Source: Gammaproteobacteria bacterium (GTDB lineage: Bacteria > Pseudomonadota > Gammaproteobacteria > 21-64-14). From it: DNA of 64,000 bases. The translations under genes were made by a program, and so were the position numbers. Every line of letters begins with the position of its first letter. Positions within the stretch are counted from its first letter, which is position 1. A model generated the notes under the pieces. That model was not told the origin of the DNA. It did no database searches and saw only the letters and a list, made by a program, of their open reading frames with translations. Location of the stretch: contig JALUXX010000021.1 in the NCBI GenBank assembly GCA_027013145.1, positions 19,809 to 83,808 of the forward strand, in the 5' to 3' direction. Below are positions 8,046 through 16,318 of this stretch, in pieces.

Positions 8046-8073
8046 GGACCGGGCTCTCGTGAACCGAACCCCG
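8046..8073 (+). repeat. Right copy of 28-nt direct repeat flanking the AbiE pair
   Basis: Begins GGACCGGGCTCTC and ends ACCGAACCCCG, 25/28 identical to 5479-5506 and in the same orientation. It starts 30 nt after the toxin stop codon. Confidence 0.6.
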
Positions 8074-8112
8074 CAGACTCGCGGCGTCGATCCCTCGCGT
8101 ATAGCTTGCGTC

Positions 8113-8253
8113 CTAGTTCGCTTTGGAAGCGGCTGTCCCGGCCAATTCGTGCAGTTCGGCGATGAATCTCTCAAACTGGCTTTGAGTCAGCGTCACCCCA
8201 TAATAGCTGTCGCAGCACTCCACGAGTATAGGAAGAATAGACGCCCTTTTCAC
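8113..8253 (-). CDS. Possible 46-aa remnant or small hypothetical protein
   Basis: A short GTG-started frame reads VKRASILPILVECCD, then YYGVTLTQSQFERFIAELHE, and ends TAASKAN. Its amphipathic, protein-like composition contrasts with the arginine/proline-rich shadow frames around it. There is no clear ribosome site, and the frame may be the C-terminus of a larger lost gene. I recognise no family. The rest of 8017-8457, apart from the repeat at 8046-8073, shows no gene I can support. Confidence 0.3.
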   Translation of the reverse strand: MKRASILPILVECCDSYYGVTLTQSQFERFIAELHELAGTAASKAN

Positions 8254-8457
8254 CCTGGTCCAGCAACAGCCGATTGCCGTCGAACCACCTGGGAGTCGTG
8301 CGACACCCTCAGAATCCGACTGATATGGAGTGAAGTGCGCAACAAAACCGACCGCACCGCCTCACAGCCGCCTCCATTTCCGCCATCCGACACAACGAAA
8401 CCTTGCCGGGACGGTATGAGCGCAGCAGCCGAACTGATCCATGGGCTTTTGGGCGCG

Positions 8458-9309
8458 TCAGTCAAAGAGCCCTTGCGCCAGCCCAGCAGGTGGCGCCCGG
8501 CTTTCGGGTAACGCCCGGGGCTCGCCCGCTTCGGCTTTGTGCTGCAGGTGAGCGAGTATCTGCTTGATCACCAACGGGTCTTCGATGCAGGCAATCCCCT
8601 TGACCGCACCCCCGCACGCCCGGCAGGTCTGGATGTCTATATTAAAGACGCGCTTCAATCGCTGCGCCCAACTCATGGACGCGTGGCGCTCGGCGGGTGT
8701 TTGCGGGTCATCGGTTGCGTTGGTGTTGTTGCCCTTGCCCCGCTTGGCCGGTGTCACCAACGCCCGGTGTTGGCTATTGGGCGCGAACACGCCATGGAAC
8801 CGGATGAGATTGACCCTCGGTTTGGGCACCAGGGCCGCCAGCCGGGCGATGAAGTCCAGCGGCTCGAAGATGACATGGGTGGTCCCGTCTCGGTACGGCG
8901 TTTTCAGCTGATAACGCACGTTGCCGTTCGGGGTTAGCGACAGACGCTTCTCGGACACCGCCGGGCGGCTGATGTAGCGGCACAGCCGTTCGAGCTTCTT
9001 GCGCTCATGGGCCTTGGCCGCCACACCGGCGTGCAGCGAAAACCCGGCCACTTTGCCGACCGGTTCGCCCAGTTGATCGTCTGGATCACAAGCCGGCAGG
9101 GTTTGCAGCGTGAACACCTTGCGCCCTGCCTGCGGACCCACGGCAATGCGGTAGGTGATGGAGGACCCGAGCAGCTGACTCAGGGGGTCGTCGTCCACCG
9201 CATCCCCGGCCAGATAGCTGTTCTGCGCATCCCGTTCCAGCAGGCCTTGCCTCTCCAGCAAGCGCCTCTCCGGGTCCGCCTCTCCGGGTCGGTGGCAAAT
9301 GATTCTCAT
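8458..9309 (-). pseudogene. IS91-family transposase, N-terminally truncated
   Basis: The frame matches the C-terminal two thirds of IS91-type (Y2) rolling-circle transposases: SITYRIAVGPQAG, RYISRPAVSEKRLSL, YRDGTTHVIFEPLDFIARL, LIRFHGVFAPNSQHR, and a late C-x2-C segment (TCRACGG). Full proteins of this family are usually nearly 400 aa or more and carry zinc-binding and HUH/tyrosine motifs in the missing N-terminal part. Here 283 aa remain, beginning MRIICHRPGE, which derives from the 31-nt repeat at 9284-9314 rather than from transposase. The element is therefore a deletion product and should be inactive. No complete end structure was identified. Confidence 0.8.
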
Positions 9310-9314
9310 TTACC
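9284..9314 (-). repeat. 31-nt inverted repeat, left copy, containing a Fur-box-like core
   Basis: Starts CCGGGTCGGTGGC and continues AAATGATTCTCATTTACC. Its reverse complement recurs at 12281-12311 with one mismatch. The core AAATGAGAATCATTT resembles the Fur consensus GATAATGATAATCATTATC. It overlaps the first codons of the truncated transposase, so it marks a recombination junction. Confidence 0.7.
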
Positions 9315-9567
9315 CCACCCCGGAAGGGGCGCTCGCGGTGCAGGCGGACACGACCCCAGCCGACGGCAGGGCTCCCGGTCCCGTCGGCGGGGGCGTTGCC
9401 GCGACCGTCGCGGGCGCTAACATACGTCGGTCGACATCCGGGCGACCGGCGCGGTGCCCACGTAAACGGCGCGGCGGTTCTGACTCCGGGGCATCGGCTC
9501 GCAGGTTGGAACACTCGCGCCGGGACATGATCCAAGCGTTTCGCCATTTCATCTCGATACGCATGCC

Positions 9568-10131
9568 ATGACACTGAACATCAAGGATCGCAAACAGAGG
9601 CCGCTGAGCGATACCTACCGCTTCTGGGGCGTGATGACGTTCTACGAACGTTTCGAGCAAGTCGTCTCGCTTGCCCTGAGTACGGTGATCGGCGTAATCG
9701 TCGTGATCGGGCTGTGGGATCTGGCGCGGGAGGTGTTCTCCCTGTTGGTCCTCGGTGCGCCGGATCCACTCGATCCCCGCGTATTCCAGACCGTCTTCGG
9801 CATGATCCTCACGCTTCTGATCGCGATGGAATTCAACCACTCCGTGCTCCGGGTGTTGGAGCGGCAGGAGCATGTCATCAAGGTCCGCACGGTGATCCTC
9901 ATCGCCCTGCTGGCCCTGGCGCGGAAGTTCATCGTCATGGACATCGGCGCGATCGAGGCGGCGCACCTGGCTGCGCTCGGGTTCGCCGCACTTGCGCTGG
10001 GTGTAGTGTACTGGCTGCTCCGCGAGCGCGAGGATCATCGCCGCGAGTTTCTGGAGACACTGAAGGCGGATACGGCCCAAACGATCGGCGAACCCGGGGG
10101 CCCCGCCGGCCCGGAGGGATGGCCCCGCTGA
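9568..10131 (+). CDS. psiE: PsiE-family phosphate-starvation-inducible membrane protein
   Basis: An inner-membrane protein of 187 aa with about four hydrophobic segments (roughly 32-52, 74-94, 107-127, 132-150), matching the PsiE family: FYERFEQVVSLALSTVI, the MEFNHSVLRVLERQ motif, and VRTVILIALLALARKFIV. E. coli PsiE is shorter, 136 aa; the extra C-terminal 40 residues here are hydrophilic. Its biochemical role is unknown, though PsiE homologues occur in transmissible stress-tolerance loci beside Hsp20 and chaperones (family knowledge). It opens the cassette PsiE, Hsp20, HPF-like. No strong ribosome site is visible before the ATG. The 258 nt between the transposase fragment and this start hold no gene I can see. 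Confidence 0.85.
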   Translation: MTLNIKDRKQRPLSDTYRFWGVMTFYERFEQVVSLALSTVIGVIVVIGLWDLAREVFSLLVLGAPDPLDPRVFQTVFGMILTLLIAMEFNHSVLRVLERQEHVIKVRTVILIALLALARKFIVMDIGAIEAAHLAALGFAALALGVVYWLLREREDHRREFLETLKADTAQTIGEPGGPAGPEGWPR

Positions 10132-10305
10132 ACTGACGCGGCGAACGGCCGCGAATCTTCAAGAGGCGCGCCCGGCCCGGGATTCGGCGCCTACGGGCCT
10201 ATGAACGGCGCGCCCCACGCACCCTGCCGGAACTTGAAAGCCGTCGCCCGGACCCCCAATTAGCCATCAGCGAAACGACTGATGTGGCTGAAGGGAGGGA
10301 TGCCC

Positions 10306-10806
10306 ATGGCGACTCTCTACCAACTGCGCACGGGCCTGAGTGAGGCCTGGGACAGTCTCCTCGATGGCTGGCAGCGGCTGTACCGCCGCGCCGCCGACGC
10401 CATCACGCGGTTCACGCCGGGGAAAAGAAAATCCGATGAGGACGCCGCGCGCGAGCTCTCGATTCGCAACTCGGGATGGGGCGTACTGGCCGCCGAGGTA
10501 TACGACGGCGACGCCGAGGTCGTGGTCCGGATCGAAGCGCCGGGTCTGGACAAGTCCGATTTCGACCTTCAGGTCGTGGACGGCCACCTGATCGTGCGCG
10601 GCGAGAAGCGGCTCGAGCGCGAGCGCACAGAGGGGCGCTATCACATCACGGAGTGCGCCTATGGCGCATTCGAACGCGCCATACCGCTACCGGTTGAGGT
10701 CCAGGCCGATGCCGCCAAGGCGCGCTATCGGCACGGTGTGCTCCGCGTCGAGTTGCCCAAGGTTGCCCACGCACAGCGCCGCCGGCTCTCGATCGCGGTC
10801 AAGTGA
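10306..10806 (+). CDS. Small heat-shock protein, Hsp20/alpha-crystallin family
   Basis: An ATP-independent holdase chaperone of the cytoplasm. The 166-aa protein has an N-terminal arm (about 1-60, including LSEAWDSLLDGWQRLYRRA) and an alpha-crystallin domain (about 65-150) with RIEAPGLDKSDFDLQV, LIVRGEKR and the late motif ARYRHGVLRVELPK. I prefer the ATG at 10306, seven bases after an AGGGAGG ribosome site, over ATGs at 10300 (too close) and 10282. The protein resembles the Hsp20 proteins of transferable stress loci in having a tryptophan-rich, amphipathic N-terminus. It sits 174 nt after PsiE and 226 nt before the HPF-like gene, in the same orientation. Confidence 0.9.
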   Translation: MATLYQLRTGLSEAWDSLLDGWQRLYRRAADAITRFTPGKRKSDEDAARELSIRNSGWGVLAAEVYDGDAEVVVRIEAPGLDKSDFDLQVVDGHLIVRGEKRLERERTEGRYHITECAYGAFERAIPLPVEVQADAAKARYRHGVLRVELPKVAHAQRRRLSIAVK

Positions 10807-11032
10807 CCACCATGGTGGTGCGGGCCGCTTCTGTGCCCGCGTGCGGTGGCAGATCGGCTTGCGGACCGGACGCCGCCGAGCGGATTTGCGGTAACGGCCC
10901 CCACCATCGGGCGGGTGGCCGTCTGCAGGCGGCGAAGAAGCGCACGCCGCGGATCGGGCAACCTCGCCCGGACGTTCAGCGACCGTGGAGCGCCGGCCCG
11001 ACGGCCCGGCGCCCGCGGGGGAGTTGGAGACG

Positions 11033-12124
11033 ATGAAGGTGACAGCCGCATTCGAGGGTTTCGTGCACGGCTCCGAGGCCGGCATTCGCGAGTGGATCGA
11101 GCAGTGGGCCGAGCGCCACTTGGCGCCGCTCGTGCCGAATGGTTCGGAGCGGCTGATCGCGCGCGTCAAGCGCCACACGAAGGGACACGCGAGATTCAGC
11201 GTGAGCCTGCGCATTCAGGTGCCGCACAAGAAACACCTCGTGGCGGTGGGCGAGGACACCGACGTTCGCGCAGCGGTAGAACAGGCCGAGGAGCGCCTGC
11301 TGCGTCAGGCGCAGGCACACCGGGATCGCCTGCGTCATCAGGCCGAGTACCGTCGCAAGACTCGCCGCGCACGTCTGCGCGAACTCAAGGCGCGCATCGC
11401 CGCGTTGCCGGCGGACCAGAGCGCGCAGAGCCGCGCGGGTATCGAGCCTCTGCTGGCACGCCTGGAGCGGGTCGTACACCGTGAGCTGACCTATCTGCGC
11501 CAGAGCGGGCAGTTGCCGGTGGACTATCCCACGACCCAGGACGTGGTCGACGAGGCGGTGGCCGTGGTAACGGCCGTATGGCGTCCGGGCATGACGGCGG
11601 ACGAAACGCTGCACCAGTTGCTGCGAGCGGCGTTCGAGGCCCTGGACCGCGAGGTCGATATCGGTAGGCGCAACGCCGAGAGCCTGTCCCTGGAAGCTCT
11701 TCCGCCCGAAGATGCGGAGGATACCGCCGAGTCGATGGTGCAGGAGGACATCTACGAATTCTACCAGCCCGACGAGGTCCTACATCTCGAAGACGTGTTG
11801 TCCGACGAGAACGCCCTGCAGCCGGAAGCGGTCGTGGAGGCGGATCAGCGCAGCTTCCTGATCGCCCGCCTCGGAGAGCTGCCGACGCTCTGGCGTCGAG
11901 CACTGCTGTTGTCCGAATGGGAACAGTTGGCGTCGAAGGACATCGCCACCGTCCTCGGATGGGAACCGGCGCGGGTGGAGATGGTGATCGAGCAGGCACT
12001 CGGCTTCCTCGACGCGCATTTCGAACAGGCCGGATATACGTCGACCGCCAGCCGGGAACTGTTGCGTCTGTGGCCCGCCGACTCATCCGAACCGCCTGCA
12101 AGCACCGGGAAGCCGACGCCATAG
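11033..12124 (+). CDS. HPF/RaiA-like domain fused to sigma-factor-like domains
   Basis: A 363-aa composite protein. Residues about 1-115 look like a ribosome hibernation factor (HPF/RaiA) domain: a beta-rich start with AFEGF, basic RVKRHTKGHARFSVSLRIQV, and an acidic-to-basic helix ending in RDRLRHQAEYRRKTRR. Residues about 135-215 are helical and resemble the sigma-70 region 2 fold (YPTTQDVVDEAVAVV, LLRAAFEALDREV). Residues about 285-350 resemble sigma region 4 (LGELPTLWRRALLLSEWEQL, KDIATVLGWEPARVEMVIEQ). It could link ribosome protection with transcription control under stress, or simply use the sigma fold structurally. The ATG follows a GGAG site and an acid-rich linker (about 220-260) separates the two helical parts. 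This is the last gene of the stress cassette. Confidence 0.7.
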   Translation: MKVTAAFEGFVHGSEAGIREWIEQWAERHLAPLVPNGSERLIARVKRHTKGHARFSVSLRIQVPHKKHLVAVGEDTDVRAAVEQAEERLLRQAQAHRDRLRHQAEYRRKTRRARLRELKARIAALPADQSAQSRAGIEPLLARLERVVHRELTYLRQSGQLPVDYPTTQDVVDEAVAVVTAVWRPGMTADETLHQLLRAAFEALDREVDIGRRNAESLSLEALPPEDAEDTAESMVQEDIYEFYQPDEVLHLEDVLSDENALQPEAVVEADQRSFLIARLGELPTLWRRALLLSEWEQLASKDIATVLGWEPARVEMVIEQALGFLDAHFEQAGYTSTASRELLRLWPADSSEPPASTGKPTP

Positions 12125-12280
12125 GCGGCTGCGAAGCGGCGGTCGGAGACGGTCGAGTCGGGCCCTCCTGTCGGCCCGGGATTCCGGCGCTGCCTTCCTG
12201 ACACCCACGCGGTGGCTTGCCGAGGCCGAGGCCGGGTCCCGGACTCGCGCGGCAGCGGGGCTGTCAGCCCCGAGGTCCGT

Positions 12281-12311
12281 GGTAAATGAGAATCATTTGT
12301 CACCGACCCGG
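12281..12311 (+). repeat. 31-nt inverted repeat, right copy, containing a Fur-box-like core
   Basis: Reads GGTAAATGAGAATCATTTG then TCACCGACCCGG. It is the reverse complement of 9284-9314 with a single mismatch. It lies between two convergent genes, so a regulatory role is unlikely here despite the Fur-like core. It is better read as the outer border of a 3.03-kb unit containing the stress cassette. Confidence 0.7.
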
Positions 12312-12331
12312 TGGGGTAAGTGATTGAGGGG

Positions 12332-12940
12332 TTAGGGGTCGAAGAAGTCGACGTGGCCGGTTTCGAGGGAGTATTCGGCGCCGACGACCTTCAGGCCGTC
12401 GGTCTGGATGAGGCGCTCCAGGATTTCGGAGCCGTGGCGCAGATGGTCGACGGAGGCGCGGACGTTGGCGCGCACGGCCTCGTGAATCAACGCAGTGCGG
12501 TCGTGTCGCAGTTCCGTGTGCAGCAGCCCCTCGACCGAGGGGCGCACGCGGTCGACGATGGAGCGCAGGTTCGGCGAGCGCTGCTGCGAGGGGCGATCGA
12601 GTTCCTCGAGCGCGGCGAGGATCGCGCCGCAGGTCGAGTGGCCCAGGACCACGACCAGGCGGGTGTGGTAGCGTTCGGCGGCGAATTCGACGCTGCCCAC
12701 CTGCGAGGGCGCGACCACATTCCCCGCGACCCGGATCACGAACAGATCGCCCAGGCCCTGGTCGAAGACGATCTCGGCGGGCACCCGCGAATCCGAGCAC
12801 CCCAGCACGATCGCGAACGGCTCCTGTACGGTCGGAAGCGGACCCCCGCGAACGCGGCCCACGCCGCCGCGCCCCAGTTCGGTGGTGAAGCGCGCATTGC
12901 CTTCGCGCAGGCGCTCCAATGCCGCGTCGGCCGCAATCAT
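12332..12940 (-). CDS. can: Beta-class carbonic anhydrase
   Basis: Converts CO2 and water to bicarbonate with a zinc ion. The 202-aa protein shows the zinc ligands and the Asp-Arg dyad of the beta class: Cys48-x-Asp50-x-Arg52 (CSDSR), His101 and Cys104 (HSTC). GNARF near the N-terminus and the RVAGNVVAP segment are also family hallmarks. The start is set at ATG 12940 because the family begins just before the ALERLREGNARF helix; the 17 in-frame codons upstream are proline/glycine-rich and unlikely. It is monocistronic as far as can be seen and convergent with the stress cassette. In a presumed autotroph it would supply bicarbonate to carboxylases or maintain pH. Confidence 0.95.
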   Translation of the reverse strand: MIAADAALERLREGNARFTTELGRGGVGRVRGGPLPTVQEPFAIVLGCSDSRVPAEIVFDQGLGDLFVIRVAGNVVAPSQVGSVEFAAERYHTRLVVVLGHSTCGAILAALEELDRPSQQRSPNLRSIVDRVRPSVEGLLHTELRHDRTALIHEAVRANVRASVDHLRHGSEILERLIQTDGLKVVGAEYSLETGHVDFFDP

Positions 12941-13090
12941 CGTGGACCTGCTCCCGGGTCGTCCGCGGCCGGGCGGTCCCGCCCGGGGCACCTCCGACCA
13001 TTGTCGAGACTTGCGTCAATGCTCGACGGCCGTCCCGAGGCCGAAGCGAAGGTCCGGCGGGCCGTCTCCCGCAGAACGCGCCGCCCCGCT

Positions 13091-13117
13091 CCCGGATTCC
13101 GCTTCGCTGCATCCGGG
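13091..13117. repeat. REP-like palindrome (CCCGGAT ... ATCCGGG)
   Basis: A short hairpin with a 7-bp stem around TTCCGCTTCGCTGC. Related units occur twice, in inverted order, at 27378-27469. The sequence type CGGATT-GCTTCGCT-ATCCGGGCT is a dispersed REP-like repeat in many proteobacteria. Apart from this hairpin, the 406 nt between the carbonic anhydrase and PBP1A genes hold nothing I can support. Confidence 0.55.
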
Positions 13118-13346
13118 CTGCGGGTGTCCGCAGTTCCCGTGCGCATCATAATGGATCCCGTCTCAAGATCGCAGGTCGGGCGTTCGAACAAGGTGCGGGC
13201 CCTGCGAGGAGCCCCGTTTGCGCTGAGCAAGTGAGCGCCGCAGCTAGGTCCGCGACGCCGCCTGGACGGGCGCGGCGGATGTGGGACGGGTACGGTCTGG
13301 GACGGACCCTGCCCCGCTGAATCCGCAGAGCGCGGCGCGGCGTCCC

Positions 13347-15812
13347 TCAAAAGAGATGGGGGACGGCCGGCGGCGGCGCGCCGCCCTGCCCCTGCACCGT
13401 CGGCGCGTAGCGCGCGCGGAAGGTGATGAACACGGCGCCGGGGTCGTCGATCCCTGCGGGCTTCCCCGTCTGCGGATCGATGCGGACCGTGACCAGGCCC
13501 GGCGGGCGCGGGAGGAACCGCTCCGGCGTCCCCTTCAATGCGGCGCGCATGAACGCCATCCACATCGGCAGCGCCGCCCGGGCACCGGTCTCGGCGCGAC
13601 CGAGCGGGGTCAGGTGATCGAAGCCCACCCACGCCACCGTCACCAGCGACGGGTTGAAGCCCGCGAACCATGCGTCGCGTTGGCGGTTCGTGGTCCCGGT
13701 CTTGCCCGCGAGGTCGCTGCGTCCCAGCGCCCGCGCCGCACGGCCCGTCCCGTGGAGGATGACCTGGTGGAGCATCTGCACCATCAGGTAGTCGTTCTGC
13801 GGGCTGATCGCCCGCGGCGCCGGCATCGGTCCCGCCGGTGCCGGCTCCGGCAGCGACGCCGGCGTCGATGCGACCTGGGAAGGGGATGTGGATGTGGACA
13901 CGGATGCCGGATCGGGCTGCGCGGCGTCGGCGGCGCTCGCAGGGGACGGCGGCTGCGTCGAAACCGGGCACTCCGGACACGCAACCTCGGGTTGAGCCTG
14001 GAATACGACGTTGCCCTGCTGGTCGACGATGCGGTCGATGAACCACGGCTTGATGCGGAATCCGCCGTTGGCGAAGACGCTGTAGGCGCGCGCCGACTCC
14101 AGCGGCGTGATGCTCCCGCTCCCGAGGACCAGGGTCAGGTTGTCGGGGATGCGCTGGGGGTCGAAGCCGAAACGCGCCGCATACTGCCGCGCGTAGTCCA
14201 CCCCGATGTCCTGCAGCAGGCGGATGGAGACGAGATTCAACGACTCGGCCAGACCGGTCTGCAGCAGCACCGGTCCGCGAAAGGTCTTCTCGTAGTCTTC
14301 CGGACGCCAATCGAATCCTTCGCCCGCGGGAAGCACAACCGGCGCGTCGTTGATGAGCGTGGCGAGCGTGAAGCCCTTGGCGAGCGCCGCGGAGTACACG
14401 AACGGCTTGAAGCTAGACCCCGGCTGGCGATAGGCCTGCGTGACGCGGTTGAACTTGCTCAGGCGGAACGAGAAGCCGCCGACCAGGGCACGGATCGCCC
14501 CGTCCCGGGGCGCGAGGGCGACGAGCGCGCCCTGCACCTTGGGAATCTGTGCGAGGCGCCAGCCCTTCTTTCCGATCCGCTCGACGCGCACGACGTCGCC
14601 GGGCTTGAGGATCTGGCCCGCGCTCGTCGGCTCCGGCCCGGTATGGTCGGGATCGATGTACGGGCGCGCCCATGACAGGCCCTTCCAGTCGACGGTCACG
14701 CGCCGACCCCCGCCGAGATAGACCTGCGCGTCCCTGGCGCCCACCGCGACCACCACGCCGGGGATCAGCCCGGCGATCGTCTGCAGCTTCTTGAGCTCGG
14801 GGTCCATCGTCGCCGGCGTCAAGGCCCCGTCGAGGTGCGCCTCCGGGCCGCGATAGCCGTGCTCGAACGAGTAACGCAGCAGGTCCCATCGCAGCGCGTG
14901 GTTCGCCTCGGCCTGCATGCGCGCATCGATCGTCGTGTAGATCTTGTAGCCGTCGGTCAGCGCTGCGGCGCCGAAGCGCTGATAGGCCGCGTCACGGACC
15001 ATCGCCCCGACATAGGGTGCGGCGACCTGGGGGGAGAAGGAATGCACGGTCGCGGTGAGGGGGGCGTCCACGGCGGACCGGTATTGGGCATCGGTGATGT
15101 AGCCGAGATCCCGCATGCGTCGCAGGACGTAGGCACGGCGGGCGAAGGCGGCCTTCGGATCGGCGATCGGGTTGATCGCCGAGGGCGCCTGCGGCAGACC
15201 GGCGATCATGGCGATCTGGGGCAGGGTGAGCTGCGTGATATCGGTGCCGTAATAGACGCGCGCGGCCGCCTGGATCCCATAAGCCCCCTGCCCGAGGTAG
15301 ATCTTGTTCAGATAGAGGTCCAGGATCTGCTGTTTGGTCAGCAGGCGGTTGATCCGCAACGCCACCAGGATCTCGCGCGCCTTGCGCGCGTAGGTCTTGC
15401 GCTTGGTCAGGAAGAAATTGCGCGCGACCTGCATGGTGATGGTGCTTCCGCCCTGATCGCGGCGCCCGGTCAGGGCCAGATGAATGGCGGCGCGGATCAG
15501 GCCCTTCCACGAGACCCCGGGCTCGTGGAAGAAGTTGGCGTCCTCGGCGGCGAGAAAGGCGTCCCGCACCCGCTTGGGAATGCGTTCGTAGGGGACGGGA
15601 ATACGCTGCTTGGTGCCGTACTCCGCGATCAACTCGCCACCGGCCGCGTACACGCGCAGCGGCTCCTGCATGTGCATGTCGCGGATCTCGGCCGCGGTCG
15701 GCAGACCGGGCAGCACCACGCGGTAGACCCAAATGGCCGCCGCCGCCGCGGCCAGCACCCCGACGGCCGTCAGGGCGATCAGCGTGCGTCCGAGCCAACG
15801 TCGTAAGGACAT
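13347..15812 (-). CDS. mrcA: Penicillin-binding protein 1A, bifunctional peptidoglycan synthase
   Basis: A class A PBP that polymerises glycan strands and cross-links them in the periplasm. The 821-aa protein has a short cytoplasmic start, one membrane anchor (about 9-30), a GT51 glycosyltransferase domain with the catalytic EDANFF (Glu90) and the QGGSTITMQ signature, an OB-like insert (about 310-410), and a transpeptidase with SSFK (about 465), SLN (about 524) and KTGTT (about 703). A proline/alanine/serine-rich linker about 50 residues long (STQPPSPASAADAAQPD and on) is inserted before the last third of the transpeptidase, which looks lineage-specific. It lacks the divergent pilM cluster often seen beside gammaproteobacterial mrcA. 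Confidence 0.95.
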   Translation of the reverse strand: MSLRRWLGRTLIALTAVGVLAAAAAAIWVYRVVLPGLPTAAEIRDMHMQEPLRVYAAGGELIAEYGTKQRIPVPYERIPKRVRDAFLAAEDANFFHEPGVSWKGLIRAAIHLALTGRRDQGGSTITMQVARNFFLTKRKTYARKAREILVALRINRLLTKQQILDLYLNKIYLGQGAYGIQAAARVYYGTDITQLTLPQIAMIAGLPQAPSAINPIADPKAAFARRAYVLRRMRDLGYITDAQYRSAVDAPLTATVHSFSPQVAAPYVGAMVRDAAYQRFGAAALTDGYKIYTTIDARMQAEANHALRWDLLRYSFEHGYRGPEAHLDGALTPATMDPELKKLQTIAGLIPGVVVAVGARDAQVYLGGGRRVTVDWKGLSWARPYIDPDHTGPEPTSAGQILKPGDVVRVERIGKKGWRLAQIPKVQGALVALAPRDGAIRALVGGFSFRLSKFNRVTQAYRQPGSSFKPFVYSAALAKGFTLATLINDAPVVLPAGEGFDWRPEDYEKTFRGPVLLQTGLAESLNLVSIRLLQDIGVDYARQYAARFGFDPQRIPDNLTLVLGSGSITPLESARAYSVFANGGFRIKPWFIDRIVDQQGNVVFQAQPEVACPECPVSTQPPSPASAADAAQPDPASVSTSTSPSQVASTPASLPEPAPAGPMPAPRAISPQNDYLMVQMLHQVILHGTGRAARALGRSDLAGKTGTTNRQRDAWFAGFNPSLVTVAWVGFDHLTPLGRAETGARAALPMWMAFMRAALKGTPERFLPRPPGLVTVRIDPQTGKPAGIDDPGAVFITFRARYAPTVQGQGGAPPPAVPHLF

Positions 15813-16318
15813 ATGCGGGAAGGGTGCGGTGACTGGGTGCGATCGGGCCGGTATCGCGGAGCCTCAGTGTACTATACGGTCGGGTGGGCGGCGAATCGCT
15901 CCCGGGAGGCGAAGCCCACCTTGCGTGGGGCCCCCGTGTGCGCCCGGTTCGTTCTTCGAGCGCTCACCCGTGCGCCTCCGTCCACAGGCGACGCCCGGCC
16001 CCGCCGGCCGCCCGCACGCTTCGCCCCTTCGCGCGCTCTTGCGACATGGGCGACGCCGCGGAACGGGTCGCTACCTGCACCGGTTTGATTCGCGGAGCGG
16101 GGGCTTGTTCCGTTGGGGGGCGCCGCGGACGCCGTTGCTCCGACTACAAAATTTCATAAGGCCCTGAATTCCCAGGTATCGTGCCGCGGGATACGGGTTG
16201 GCACGCCTGATGCTAACGGTGTCGGCGTAGGCAAACGGGGTGACTCACCGTCCGGCGTCCGCAACCGGCGCCGGCACCCGCCGCGGTCGCGGCCGGGGCC
16301 GCCCCGCGGAGAACGGCG
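15813..16318. other. 506-nt intergenic region, no gene seen
   Basis: Lies between the PBP1A start and a small + strand frame. The open frames here are arginine/proline-rich shadows without ribosome sites. It presumably holds the PBP1A promoter on the minus strand; TATAGT appears on that strand around 15871-15876 as a possible -10, without a convincing -35. Confidence 0.4.

Noticed and set aside
8059..8511. 150-aa + strand frame between AbiEii and the transposase
   Set aside because: Low-complexity composition, no ribosome site and it crosses the direct repeat and the end of the transposase gene.
12281..12311. Functional Fur box
   Set aside because: Lies between convergent genes with no promoter to control; better explained as a repeat copy.
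12320..13234. 304-aa + strand frame
   Set aside because: Antisense to carbonic anhydrase, whose zinc motifs are intact on the other strand.
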